DNA of 42,912 bases from an uncultured Burkholderiales bacterium (GCA_903831655.1 CAIKYO010000156.1:1-42912), one strand, 5' to 3'. Shown: positions 29,683-37,997, counted from the first letter of the stretch. Program-made: numbers and translations. Notes: generated from the letters alone by a model not told the origin.

Positions 29683-29710
29683 TGTTGATTTTCCGTGATC
29701 AATCATTTCC

Positions 29711-30118
29711 ATGCCAATTTATGCCTATAAATGCTCATCTTGTGGTCATGCCAAGGATGTGCTCCAAAAGCTCTCTGACGCGCCTTTGAGCGTGTGTCCC
29801 GAGTGTGGTCTCGAGACGTTTAGCAAACAAGTCACCGCTGCTGGTTTTCAGCTCAAAGGTTCGGGCTGGTACGTCACCGATTTCAAAGACGGTGGCGCTA
29901 AAAAGTCTGACGGCTCTGCTGTTGCGCCCGCCAAAACCGCTCCCGATGTTCAGTCAAGCAGCCAAAGCGCTGAGAGCACGGCAACCCCAAGCGCAAGCAC
30001 GGCTTCAGATTCCGCTTCGAGTGGCACTTCAAGCACTTCGACCAGCACACCCACTTCCACAAGCGCTCCTGCGTCCACCAGCACCAGCAGTGCTCAGGGC
30101 TCGGGTAGTGCTTCTTGA
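29711..30118 (+). CDS. FmdB-family zinc ribbon protein with Ser/Thr-rich tail
   Basis: A 135-residue protein. The first 60 residues are the FmdB/CxxC_CxxC regulatory domain: MPIYAYKCSSCGHAKDVLQK, then SVCPECGLETFSKQVTAAGFQLKGSGWY (in pieces). Two CxxC pairs bind one zinc. From about residue 70 the chain is almost only Ser, Thr, Ala and Pro, a disordered tail much longer than the minimal FmdB proteins. The function of FmdB proteins is not well defined. It is followed by a DUF502 gene and aspS, a conserved betaproteobacterial order. Confidence 0.88.
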   Translation: MPIYAYKCSSCGHAKDVLQKLSDAPLSVCPECGLETFSKQVTAAGFQLKGSGWYVTDFKDGGAKKSDGSAVAPAKTAPDVQSSSQSAESTATPSASTASDSASSGTSSTSTSTPTSTSAPASTSTSSAQGSGSAS

Positions 30119-30195
30119 TGGGCTCCTTGGAGCCTTGAGCAATCGAAGACACGCCTTTTAACTTCCCCCTTAGCCCAACCCATTTAAAGCCGTCC

Positions 30196-30834
30196 ATGCA
30201 CATCAAAAAATATTTACTTGCTGGCCTGTTGGTTTGGTTGCCTTTGGTGATCACCCTTTGGGTCTTGTGGTGGTTGGTGGGTTTGTTCGATGGCGTGTTT
30301 GCCTCCGTTCTCTCGGGGCTCGGGAGTTTGATGACCGATCAACAAGAAAGCGATGTGCAATTCCTGCGCGAGGTGCATGGTCTGGGCGTCGTGTTGGTCT
30401 TTAGTGTGTTGCTCTTGACGGGTGCTTTGGCCTCCAATGTGGTGGGGCGTTGGTGGGTGTGGCAATTTGATGCGTTGTTCACCCGCATTCCGTTTTTCAA
30501 ATCGATTTACAACAGCGTTAAAAAGGTGTCCAACACCTTGTTCTCCAGCAACGGAAACGCATTTCGAAAAGTCGTCTTGGTCCAGTATCCCTTGGCTGGC
30601 ACGTGGACCATCGGGTTTCAAACTGGAACTCCCTCCGGAGAGGTGGAGAGCTTGCTTGGCAGTGACTTGATCAATGTCTACATTCCAACCACACCCAACC
30701 CCACGAGTGGTTTTTTCTTGATGGTCCCCAAAAGCGAGACCAAAGAGATCGACATGAGCGTGGACCAAGCGCTCACCTATGTGCTCTCCATGGGTGCTGT
30801 GGCGCCAGAGAACGAGACAACACCTGGCGTTTAA
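30196..30834 (+). CDS. DUF502 membrane protein
   Basis: A 212-residue protein with two N-terminal membrane helices (YLLAGLLVWLPLVITLWVLWWLVGLF and LGVVLVFSVLLLTGALASNVVG). The DUF502 core then follows: FTRIPFFKSIYNSVKKVSNTLF, and later VNVYIPTTPNPTSGFFLMVP-like sequence (INVYIPTTPNPTSGFFL). Homologues include plant LIKE-COV proteins; the bacterial role is unknown. A clear start, ATG 30196, gives MHIKKYLLAG. It lies 60 bases upstream of aspS and is probably co-transcribed with it. Confidence 0.9.
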   Translation: MHIKKYLLAGLLVWLPLVITLWVLWWLVGLFDGVFASVLSGLGSLMTDQQESDVQFLREVHGLGVVLVFSVLLLTGALASNVVGRWWVWQFDALFTRIPFFKSIYNSVKKVSNTLFSSNGNAFRKVVLVQYPLAGTWTIGFQTGTPSGEVESLLGSDLINVYIPTTPNPTSGFFLMVPKSETKEIDMSVDQALTYVLSMGAVAPENETTPGV

Positions 30835-30893
30835 ACCCTCCACTCAGCCCTTAAAATCATTTCAATTACATATCAGCTAGAAAGAATTTCACA

Positions 30894-32693
30894 ATGACGA
30901 TGCGAACACATTACTGTGGTTTGGTGACCGAGGCCTTGGTGGGTCAAACGGTTTCTTTGTGTGGATGGGTCAACCGACGTCGCGATCACGGAGGTGTGAT
31001 TTTTGTGGACTTGAGAGACCGTGCGGGCAACGTTCAAGTGGTGTGTCACCCCGATAATGCAGCGCTTTTTAAAATTGCTGAAGATTTGAGAAATGAGTTT
31101 TGCATTCAAATCAAAGGTGTTGTGTTGGCCAGACCTGAGGGCTCAGCCAATGAGAACTTAAAGAGTGGTCAAGTCGAGGTTCATGCAAGCGAGCTCATCG
31201 TCTTGAACCCCTCTGTGACACCTCCCTTCTTGTTGGACGATGACCATCTCTCTGAGACCACTCGGTTGACACACAGGGTTCTCGATCTCAGACGCCCCTA
31301 CATGCAAAACAACCTCATGCTTCGCTACAAGGTGGCCATGGCAGTGAGAAAGTTCTTGGACGAACACGGTTTCATTGACATTGAAACCCCCATGCTCACC
31401 AAGAGCACACCCGAAGGGGCTCGCGACTATTTGGTTCCCAGCCGCGTGCACGACGGTCAGTTCTTCGCACTCCCTCAGTCCCCACAGCTCTTTAAGCAGT
31501 TGTTGATGGTGGCTGGATTTGATCGCTACTACCAAATCACCAAATGTTTCAGAGATGAAGATTTGAGAGCCGATCGTCAACCTGAATTCACTCAAATTGA
31601 TATTGAAACGTCCTTCTTGGGCGAACAAGACATCAGGGACATGTTCCAAGAGATGATTGTTCACGTGTTCAAAGAAACGCTCAACATTGAATTGGGACAA
31701 TTCCCTGTGATGGCCTATTCAGAGGCCATGCATCGCTACGGCTCAGACAAGCCAGATTTGCGAATCAAACTTGAATTCACCGAGCTCACCGATGTCATGC
31801 ACGATGTTGATTTCAAGGTCTTCTCACAACCTGCGACCACACAGGGTGGACGCGTGGTGGCGTTGTGTATTCCTCAAGGCGGCTCCATGAGCCGCGGGGA
31901 CATTGATGGTTACACCGAGTTTGTGAAGATCTACGGCGCCAAGGGTTTGGCTTGGATCAAGGTCAATGATGTGACCTTGGGACGCGAGGGGCTTCAGTCT
32001 CCGATCGTGAAAAACCTTCACGATGCAAGCATCGCTGAAATCTTAAAGCGCACCCAAGCCAAAAACGGCGATTTGATTTTCTTTGGAGCCGACAAAGCCA
32101 AGGTGGTCAACGACTCGATCGGTGCTTTGCGCCTCAAAATTGGTCTGTCCGCATTTGCCAAAGAGCATGGACTCTTTGAAAACCGCTGGGCTCCGATGTG
32201 GGTGGTTGACTTCCCCATGTTTGAGTTTGACGAAGAGGCCGATCGCTGGAATGCCGTGCACCACCCCTTCACGGCCCCCAAAGACGGACACGAAGACTGG
32301 ATGGCCACCGATCCCGGTCGATGCATTGCCAAGGGTTACGACATGGTGTTGAACGGTTGGGAAATCGGCGGTGGCTCGGTCAGGATCCACCGCGCCGATG
32401 TGCAACAAAAGGTCTTTGATGCGTTGAAGATCACCCCCGAAGAGGCTCAATTGAAGTTTGGCTTCCTCTTGGATGCGCTCCAATATGGTGCCCCTCCACA
32501 TGGTGGTTTGGCTTTCGGTCTGGACCGAATTGTGACCCTCATGACGGGCGCTGATTCGATCCGAGACGTGATCGCTTTCCCTAAGACACAGCGCGCTCAA
32601 TGTTTGCTCACCCAAGCGCCCTCCGGTGTGGACGAAAAGCAATTGCGCGAACTCCATATCAGATTGAGAACGCCAGCAGCAACTGTTGCTTAA
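30894..32693 (+). CDS. aspS: Aspartyl-tRNA synthetase
   Basis: A class II synthetase of 599 residues in the bacterial (AspRS type 1) form. The N-terminal OB anticodon-binding domain includes [24 protein letters not shown]. Motif 2 is [20 protein letters not shown] and motif 3 [11 protein letters not shown]. Between them (about 280-420) is the bacterial GAD insertion. The His in RRDHGG, rather than the Leu of E. coli, is what non-discriminating AspRSs such as that of Pseudomonas aeruginosa carry. This suggests it also charges tRNAAsn, with GatCAB finishing the job; that is inference. ATG 30894 is used; ATG 30900 is an alternative. Confidence 0.97.
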   Translation: MTMRTHYCGLVTEALVGQTVSLCGWVNRRRDHGGVIFVDLRDRAGNVQVVCHPDNAALFKIAEDLRNEFCIQIKGVVLARPEGSANENLKSGQVEVHASELIVLNPSVTPPFLLDDDHLSETTRLTHRVLDLRRPYMQNNLMLRYKVAMAVRKFLDEHGFIDIETPMLTKSTPEGARDYLVPSRVHDGQFFALPQSPQLFKQLLMVAGFDRYYQITKCFRDEDLRADRQPEFTQIDIETSFLGEQDIRDMFQEMIVHVFKETLNIELGQFPVMAYSEAMHRYGSDKPDLRIKLEFTELTDVMHDVDFKVFSQPATTQGGRVVALCIPQGGSMSRGDIDGYTEFVKIYGAKGLAWIKVNDVTLGREGLQSPIVKNLHDASIAEILKRTQAKNGDLIFFGADKAKVVNDSIGALRLKIGLSAFAKEHGLFENRWAPMWVVDFPMFEFDEEADRWNAVHHPFTAPKDGHEDWMATDPGRCIAKGYDMVLNGWEIGGGSVRIHRADVQQKVFDALKITPEEAQLKFGFLLDALQYGAPPHGGLAFGLDRIVTLMTGADSIRDVIAFPKTQRAQCLLTQAPSGVDEKQLRELHIRLRTPAATVA

Positions 32694-32696
32694 TCA

Positions 32697-32724
32697 ATGA
32701 GATAGTGAGTACTCACTATCTCAT
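32697..32724. repeat. 28-bp perfect palindrome after aspS
   Basis: ATGAGATAGTGAGT followed directly by ACTCACTATCTCAT: 14 bases and their exact reverse complement with no spacer, starting 3 bases after the aspS stop. It is separate from the terminator hairpin nearby and lacks a T tract. It could be a protein-binding site, a transcript-end stabilising hairpin, or a trace of an inserted element. Confidence 0.9.
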
Positions 32725-32732
32725 GAAATACT

Positions 32733-32765
32733 GCCTGGTTGAAGAAATTCATCCAGGCCTTTTTT
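32733..32765 (+). terminator. Intrinsic terminator of aspS
   Basis: GCCTGGTTGAA-gaaa-TTCATCCAGGC is an 11-bp stem with one mismatch and a GAAA tetraloop, followed by CTTTTTT. This is a strong Rho-independent terminator ending one base before the stop codon of the convergent DUF3237 gene. Confidence 0.9.
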
Positions 32766-32766
32766 C

Positions 32767-33222
32767 TTACAGCACCTCAAAGACTTGGTAGGTGGGACCA
32801 ATGGGGTCTCGGTGACCTGTGGCAACGGCCAACATTTTGTTGAGGAAAGCGTACTGAGGCGCTGCGGTTTCAAATTTAGGGGCCATGCGGAAGTAGTAGC
32901 TCCCAGGCTCAACGCTCTCGCCCTTGGCCAGTTTGTCCATGACTTCTGGTGGGCCGTGGCGCATGCCCTCATAGGACATGTAAATCAGTGAGTGGTCATC
33001 GCACTCCAAGGTGAGGCGCACGTTGAGGGTGAGCACGCCATCGTTTCGTACCAAAAGCCAGTCGCCAGCGGGGGAGGCTTGTACGTGTCCCCTCATGCGA
33101 TCACCCTGAAAGCTTCCGCCTTTGATGGGAGAGATCCGCCTTTGACCATAGGGGGTGTGACCGATTTCGATGATGGGTTCCACAAAGAGTTTGAGCTCAA
33201 AGAGGTGTTTCAATTCAATCAT
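32767..33222 (-). CDS. DUF3237 domain protein
   Basis: A 151-residue protein matching DUF3237, a beta-barrel family of unknown function found in catabolic and secondary-metabolism loci. Recognisable parts are GGSFQGDRMRGHVQASPAGDWLLVRNDG (in pieces), then LIYMSYEGMRHGPPEV and YYFRMAPKFETAAPQYAFLNKMLAVATG (in pieces). The ORF track adds 35 residues upstream. I start at ATG 33222 because AAAGG lies 6 bases upstream and family members begin near here. It is divergent from the VOC/TIM-barrel pair, so it may belong to the same aromatic-acid context. That link is inferred from position only. Confidence 0.82.
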   Translation of the reverse strand: MIELKHLFELKLFVEPIIEIGHTPYGQRRISPIKGGSFQGDRMRGHVQASPAGDWLLVRNDGVLTLNVRLTLECDDHSLIYMSYEGMRHGPPEVMDKLAKGESVEPGSYYFRMAPKFETAAPQYAFLNKMLAVATGHRDPIGPTYQVFEVL

Positions 33223-33292
33223 GTTGGACCTTTCTAAAAGGGGGGGGCAGTTGACATCACAAAGTTCGATTGTGCTCCATTTGGAGTTAAGA

Positions 33293-33364
33293 TTTGACCC
33301 ATGTAGTGCTTGGAGTTGGTGGGCCACCTGTGGTCTGGAATTTCAAGTATCCAGTTTGACCCAT
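33293..33364. repeat. Direct repeat TTTGACCCAT in a divergent promoter region
   Basis: TTTGACCCAT occurs at 33293-33302 and again at 33355-33364, 62 bases apart, between the divergent DUF3237 and VOC genes. They may be operator half-sites, but two copies of a 10-mer are weak evidence. Confidence 0.35.
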
Positions 33365-33395
33365 TGGGTTATCCATTTGTTTTCTCTTTTCAAAT

Positions 33396-34307
33396 ATGAA
33401 CCACACGACATCCACCGTGGGCTTGACAGACGAGTCCAACCGAGAAGCCATTCCATTGAGTGCAAACCCACTGGGCTTAGAGGGCATTGAATTCATTGAA
33501 TACGCAACCTCAAAACCCCAGGCATTGGGACAGGTCTTGGAGTTGATGGGTTTTAGACCGATCGCAAGACATCGTTCAAGAGAGGTCATGCTGTACCGCC
33601 AAGGGAGCATGAACATCATTGTCAATGCGCATGACTCGGGTCTGGCGCACAGCGTGGCGCCCACTGAAAAACCCGTGATCGCTGCGGTCGCGTTGAGGGT
33701 CAGAGATGCCCAGCAGGCTTATAAGCGCACCTTGTCCTTGGGCGCGTGGGCGGTTCCCACACATGTCGAAGTCATGGAGCTCAACATCCCAGCCATTCAC
33801 GGTGTGGGCACGAGCCGCATCTATTTTGTGGACCGTGTTCACGATTTCTCCATCTACGATGTGGACTTTGTACCCATCCCAACCGTGGACTCTAAGCCTG
33901 AGGCATTGGCAGGTTTCCATTTCTTTGGCATTGTGCAGTACATCGGCAACGACCGAATGGAGGACTGGATTGAGTTCTACAGCGAACTGTTTGGCTTCAA
34001 GGCCTTGGAGAGTTCGGAGCACTTTGGCATATTGACCAAGGGTCGCATTTTAAAGAGCGCTTGCAACACCTTTGGGCTTCAGTTGATTGAGCCAGAGCCT
34101 GGCGTCTTGGCCGTTGATGAGGACGAGAGGCTGCAGCGCATCGCGTTTGGCACAAGCGATGTGCTGGCCGCCATGAAGTTACTGCAAGGCAGAGGCGTTG
34201 AATTTGTGACCCACGCGGGTCAGGCCCCTAGCGAGAAGGGCGCATTGACGCGCTCTTGGTTGGGAGGTTTGAATTTTGAGTTGGTCTTGGATGGGCGCGC
34301 ATCATGA
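33396..34307 (+). CDS. 4-hydroxyphenylpyruvate-dioxygenase-like VOC protein
   Basis: A 303-residue two-module VOC protein close to HPPD: NPLGLEGIEFIEYA, MGFRPIARHRSREVMLYRQG, and the second module from about residue 168 (GFHFFGIVQYIGNDRMEDWIEFY in pieces). Aligned by eye to HPPD, iron ligand 1 (His in GFHFFG) and ligand 3 (Glu in LNFELVL) are present. Ligand 2, the His of the family's QHIA motif, is Arg here (LQRIAFGTSDV). True HPPD activity is therefore doubtful. HPPD-like modules also form the C-terminal half of QuiC-type dehydroshikimate dehydratases, and the next gene, overlapping by 4 bases, is the other half of such an enzyme. It could be a partner subunit. Confidence 0.75.
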   Translation: MNHTTSTVGLTDESNREAIPLSANPLGLEGIEFIEYATSKPQALGQVLELMGFRPIARHRSREVMLYRQGSMNIIVNAHDSGLAHSVAPTEKPVIAAVALRVRDAQQAYKRTLSLGAWAVPTHVEVMELNIPAIHGVGTSRIYFVDRVHDFSIYDVDFVPIPTVDSKPEALAGFHFFGIVQYIGNDRMEDWIEFYSELFGFKALESSEHFGILTKGRILKSACNTFGLQLIEPEPGVLAVDEDERLQRIAFGTSDVLAAMKLLQGRGVEFVTHAGQAPSEKGALTRSWLGGLNFELVLDGRAS

Positions 34308-35212
34308 TGCAAACCTCCGGAACATTGAACGACTTTGGCATGGATACCATCTCCATGGCGGGGTCTTTGGATTCAAAACTAGAGGCCATCAAAGGCGCTG
34401 GATTTGGCCAAGTGATGCTCTCAGCTCGAGATGTTGTGGGTCATCCAGGTGGGGTCGAGGCGGCGGTCGAGTTGGTGCGCAGCAGTGGCCTTAGAGTGAC
34501 CGGCTTTCAAGTGCTCAGGGACTTTGAGGGTCTATCTGGACATTTGCACGACTACAAAATTGACATTGCCAAGGCCATGCTCGAGATGTGCCACGCACTG
34601 GGCTCCAAAGTGCTCCTCGTGTGTTCCTCGACCTCTGTGCACGCCTCTCAAGATCCCCAGCATTTGGCGCGAGACTTGAGGAAATTGGCCATGTTGGCCG
34701 TTCCTTTGGGCATCAAAGTGGCCTACGAGGGATTGTCTTGGGGGCGCACGATCAATGAGTACAACACGGCTTGGGAGATTGTCCAACTGGCCGATACCCC
34801 GAACTTGGGGGTTGGCTTGGATTCATTTCACATGTTCGCAGCCAAGACCAGCCTTGAGGATTTGGAGCTCATCGACCCAGAGAAAATTTTCTTGGTTCAA
34901 TTGGCCGACTTCATGTGGCAAGAGATTCGCTCCATTGAGGAGCGCATCACTACGGCCAGGCATTTTCGAGTCTTCCCTGGGGAGGGGGTGCACAGCCAAG
35001 ATTTGGCAGACTTGGTGAGGCGCCTTTATCAAATGGGTTACCGAGGTGATTACAGCTTTGAGGTTTTTAACGATGACTACCAACAGTTGCCCTTGCCCAT
35101 GGTGGCGGCGCGCGCTTGGAAGTCCGCTCAGTGGTTGGGTGAGGATGTGATGCGTCGCTCGGTGCCGCTTCGCAACCAGATTCGTCTCAAAAGAGCTCAA
35201 GGTTTTATTTGA
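34304..35212 (+). CDS. Sugar phosphate isomerase/epimerase-type TIM barrel, dehydroshikimate dehydratase-like
   Basis: A 302-residue xylose-isomerase-like TIM barrel related to the N-terminal domain of QuiC-type 3-dehydroshikimate dehydratases, which make protocatechuate from quinate or shikimate. Putative metal ligands in order are Glu in VAYEGLSWG, Asp in VGLDSFHMF, Gln in FLVQLADFM, and Glu in YSFEVFND. SMAGSLDSKLEAIKGAGF at the start fits. ATGA overlap with the upstream VOC gene and TTGA overlap with nudB make a tightly coupled trio. In known QuiC fusions the barrel comes first; here it is second and separate. The substrate is inferred, and a hydroxypyruvate-isomerase-like activity is possible. 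Confidence 0.72.
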   Translation: MMQTSGTLNDFGMDTISMAGSLDSKLEAIKGAGFGQVMLSARDVVGHPGGVEAAVELVRSSGLRVTGFQVLRDFEGLSGHLHDYKIDIAKAMLEMCHALGSKVLLVCSSTSVHASQDPQHLARDLRKLAMLAVPLGIKVAYEGLSWGRTINEYNTAWEIVQLADTPNLGVGLDSFHMFAAKTSLEDLELIDPEKIFLVQLADFMWQEIRSIEERITTARHFRVFPGEGVHSQDLADLVRRLYQMGYRGDYSFEVFNDDYQQLPLPMVAARAWKSAQWLGEDVMRRSVPLRNQIRLKRAQGFI

Positions 35213-35694
35213 ATTCAGGCGCATCGCATTCCAACACCACGCCAAGGGGTGTGAGGCCTTGGAAAATCCCTCTGTCCGTTTTGGTGGTGATCCACACCAG
35301 TGATCTTCGTGTGCTGCTCATCAAAAGAAGTGACATGCTGACTTGGCAAAGCGTCACAGGCTCCAAAGACCATTTGGATGAGAGTTGGGCGCAAACCGCT
35401 CAACGCGAGGTGCTCGAGGAGACGGGTATTGATGCGCTGTCCCTAGGCCTTCAGTTGGTGGACCGGGGTGTGGAGAGCACCTACCCCATTCACACGGCCT
35501 ACCGAGCGCGCTACGCCCCCGAGGTGACCCACAACACGGAGCGGCTCTTCACCTTGGAGATTCCTCCCGAGACCCCCATAGAGCTCAATCCCACAGAGCA
35601 CCTTGAATTTCAATGGGTGACGCAAGACCGTGCCAGTCAAATGGTTTTTTCAGCCACCAACGCCCAAGCGATCAGGGATTTGGGCACATTTTGA
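35209..35694 (+). CDS. nudB: Dihydroneopterin triphosphate diphosphatase (Nudix)
   Basis: A 161-residue Nudix hydrolase of the NudB type, removing pyrophosphate from dihydroneopterin triphosphate in folate synthesis. KIPLSVLVVIHTSDLRVLLIKR and TWQSVTGSKDHLDESWAQTAQREVLEETGID (in pieces) are characteristic; the box has Asp-Glu where other Nudix enzymes have Glu. The TTG start at 35209 overlaps the upstream stop (TTGA) and has AAGG 6 bases upstream. A GTG at 35251 is a possible later start but has its purine tract too close. folE, the preceding enzyme of the pathway, lies 94 bases downstream. Confidence 0.88.
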   Translation: MNSGASHSNTTPRGVRPWKIPLSVLVVIHTSDLRVLLIKRSDMLTWQSVTGSKDHLDESWAQTAQREVLEETGIDALSLGLQLVDRGVESTYPIHTAYRARYAPEVTHNTERLFTLEIPPETPIELNPTEHLEFQWVTQDRASQMVFSATNAQAIRDLGTF

Positions 35695-35788
35695 ATCGAA
35701 AAAGCGCGTTCGTGCACGATTATGGTTCAACTGTTAACATTGGTGCCCGAAACGCCCTTTGGCGCACATTCCTTTATAAGGCTCACCC

Positions 35789-36496
35789 ATGACAGCCCAA
35801 ACCACTTCTGAGCACGAAGGTGCTCCCTTATCGACAGTGATTCGTTCGCGCATCAAAGCTGCAAAAAAACGTTTTCATGCCAACGACAACATTGCCGACT
35901 TCATCCACGAAGGTGAGATGGAGAAACTGCTCCTCGAGGTGAGCGAGAAGATGCAAGGCGTGCTCGATAGTTTGATCATTGACACCGCTAGCGATCACAA
36001 CACCGCGGAGACAGCCAAGCGTGTGGCCAAGATGTATTTGCAAGAGGTCTTCAAAGGCCGCTACGTTCAGGCGCCACCTATCACCGAGTTCCCCAACGCA
36101 GAGCATTTGAACGAGCTGATGATCGTGGGCCCCATCACGGTTAGGAGCGCTTGTAGCCATCACTTTTGTCCCATCATGGGTCAAGTTTGGATTGGCGTTT
36201 TGCCCAATGAGCACACCAACGTGATTGGTTTGTCCAAGTACGCCAGACTGGCCGAGTGGGTCATGGGTCGCCCCCAGATTCAAGAAGAGGCGGTGGTGCA
36301 GTTGGCAGACTTGATTCAAACCAAAACACAGCCCGATGGATTGGCTTTGGTGATGGAGGCCTCTCACTTTTGCATGGGCTGGAGAGGGGTCAAAGACTCG
36401 GAGAGTCGAATGATCAATTCAGTCATGAGGGGTGCCTTTTTGAAGGACCCCAATTTGCGCAGAGAGTTTTTGTCGCTTCTACCTAAGAAAGATTGA
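35789..36496 (+). CDS. folE: GTP cyclohydrolase I (type IA)
   Basis: This enzyme converts GTP to dihydroneopterin triphosphate, the entry to folate and pterins. The zinc ligands are seen in RSACSHHFCPIMG (Cys and His) and ASHFCMGWRGVKD (second Cys). AETAKRVAKMYLQEVFKGRY and IGLSKYARLAEWVMGRPQIQEE (in pieces) are family signatures. At 235 residues it is slightly longer than the E. coli enzyme, with a variable N-terminal arm. An AAGG lies 7 bases before the ATG. It follows nudB (next pathway step) and precedes a BLUF photosensor by 5 bases. Confidence 0.95.
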   Translation: MTAQTTSEHEGAPLSTVIRSRIKAAKKRFHANDNIADFIHEGEMEKLLLEVSEKMQGVLDSLIIDTASDHNTAETAKRVAKMYLQEVFKGRYVQAPPITEFPNAEHLNELMIVGPITVRSACSHHFCPIMGQVWIGVLPNEHTNVIGLSKYARLAEWVMGRPQIQEEAVVQLADLIQTKTQPDGLALVMEASHFCMGWRGVKDSESRMINSVMRGAFLKDPNLRREFLSLLPKKD

Positions 36497-36501
36497 TCAC
36501 C

Positions 36502-36927
36502 ATGTTAGTTCGTCTCTTGTATGTCAGTAAAGCCGTCAACGATGACGCCAACTCCCACACCGAGGCCATTTTGGCCTCCTCTCGCTCACACAATGTCTCC
36601 AACGGCATCACAGGGATTCTTTGCTACGGTGGTGGCATCTTTTTGCAAGTCATTGAAGGCGGTCGAGCCCAAGTCAATGAACTCTACAACTCCTTGGTTC
36701 AAGACAAGCGTCACAAAGAAGTGGTGCTCTTGCACTACGAAGAAATCACGCAAAGACGGTTCAGCGGTTGGACCATGGGTCAAGTCAATTTGGCCAAGCT
36801 CAATGCGTCCATTGTGTTGAAGTATTCTGAGAAGCCCGAACTCGATCCTTACGGTGTCTCAGGCGCCATGTCCTTGGCTCTTCTTGAAGAGTTGATGGCC
36901 ACGGCCTCCATCATGGGTCGCACCTAA
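36502..36927 (+). CDS. BLUF-domain blue-light sensor (short type)
   Basis: A 141-residue stand-alone BLUF protein that binds FAD and senses blue light. The key residues are in register with AppA: Tyr7 (RLLYVSKA), Asn31 (SHNVSNGITG), Gln49 (FLQVIEGG), Trp90 and Met92 (FSGWTMGQ). Spacings Tyr-Asn 24, Asn-Gln 18 and Tyr-Trp 83 equal those of AppA. After the domain only about 45 residues remain, so there is no attached output domain. It must signal through partners. I start at ATG 36502 rather than TTG 36493. It lies 5 bases after folE, so a shared transcript is very likely. Confidence 0.92.
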   Translation: MLVRLLYVSKAVNDDANSHTEAILASSRSHNVSNGITGILCYGGGIFLQVIEGGRAQVNELYNSLVQDKRHKEVVLLHYEEITQRRFSGWTMGQVNLAKLNASIVLKYSEKPELDPYGVSGAMSLALLEELMATASIMGRT

Positions 36928-36988
36928 AGCTTGAAACACTTTGTTGCGTCTTTGAAGCATTGAGCCCCTTTTGTCAAAGGCCAATTCC

Positions 36989-37828
36989 ATGACGGCGCTC
37001 CAAGAGACAACCCGACTGTTGGGGTGTGACTTCACGAGTCGACCCACCCGCAAAAAACCCATTGTGCTCGCTCTCGGGTGCTTGGTGGGTGATGTGGTGA
37101 GTTTGCAAAGCTTGGAGCGCTTTGAGACGGACAACAGTTTCCTCATAGCCCTTGACGCCATCCCCTCTTGGGTGGGCGGCTTTGATCTCCCCTTTGGACT
37201 CCCTAGAGAGTTGGTGCACACACTGGGCTGGCCTGAAGATTGGCTCTCTTGCATGCTGCATTTTTGCGCGCTCTCCAGAGAGGATATTCGCCTTCAATTC
37301 AAAGCCTTTTGCGATGCGAGGCCTGCGGGTCAAAAGTTTGCTCACCGCCAAACCGATGTGCCCGCTCAATCGAGCCCCTCGATGAAGTGGGTCAATCCGC
37401 CTGTTGCCTACATGATGCATGCTGGGGTCTCACTCCTCTTGAAGGCTCGCGTGACATTGGCAGGACTCCACCCAGGAGACCCCTCTCGCGTGGCACTGGA
37501 GGCTTACCCAGGTTTTTTCGCCAAAAGTATTTTGGGTGGCAAGAGCTACAAAAGCGATGATGTCAAGAAACAAACCCCTGAGCGACTCATTGCCAGAAAA
37601 GACATCCTGCATGCTTTGGAGTTGGGCAACAATCCTTTGAATTTGCGCCTCAAGCTCAGCCATGCTCTCAGAGAGGCTTTGATTGAGGACGGTAGCGGAG
37701 ATGCTTTGGATGCGGTCATCTGTTGTGTTCAAGCAGGCTGGGCCCAAAAGCAGCACTTGAATGGACACGCGCTGTACGGCTTGCCCAAGGGGTTCGATCC
37801 CTTGGAGGGATGGATTGTGAGCGTTTGA
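36989..37828 (+). CDS. DUF429 protein (RNase H-like fold)
   Basis: A 279-residue protein resembling DUF429, predicted from other work to have an RNase H-like fold; its function is unknown. Visible family features are LLGCDFTSRPTRKKPIV at the start, ALDAIPSWVGGFDLPFGLPREL with the typical 'D.PfGlp' segment, ALEAYPGFFAKSILG, and a C-terminal DALDAVICCVQAGWA. The acidic residues in these segments are candidates for metal binding. The ORF track begins at TTG 36971; I use ATG 36989, 8 bases after AAAGG. It lies 61 bases after the BLUF gene, probably in its own unit. Confidence 0.72.
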   Translation: MTALQETTRLLGCDFTSRPTRKKPIVLALGCLVGDVVSLQSLERFETDNSFLIALDAIPSWVGGFDLPFGLPRELVHTLGWPEDWLSCMLHFCALSREDIRLQFKAFCDARPAGQKFAHRQTDVPAQSSPSMKWVNPPVAYMMHAGVSLLLKARVTLAGLHPGDPSRVALEAYPGFFAKSILGGKSYKSDDVKKQTPERLIARKDILHALELGNNPLNLRLKLSHALREALIEDGSGDALDAVICCVQAGWAQKQHLNGHALYGLPKGFDPLEGWIVSV

Positions 37829-37886
37829 GCCCAAAGAAAAAAAAGACTTGCGAGGGTGAGAGAAGAAAAAGAGAGACGTGAAGGGC

Positions 37887-37913
37887 GAAAGGGAAGAAAG
37901 GGAAGAAAGGGAC
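37887..37913. repeat. 9-bp purine repeat in a homopurine stretch
   Basis: GAAAGGGAA, GAAAGGGAA, GAAAGGGAC: three tandem 9-base units inside a longer purine-rich run (about 37833-37912) between the DUF429 stop and the TPR gene. The run has the composition of DNA that can form triplex structures and is prone to slippage. It could lie in the leader or promoter of the TPR gene. Confidence 0.8.
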
Positions 37914-37997
37914 AAGCTATGATGCAAACTCAGCCCCAAGGTCTTTGAGGCACAGCAAATACAAGTCACTTCACGTCACGTGAAAGTAGGGAGTCGG

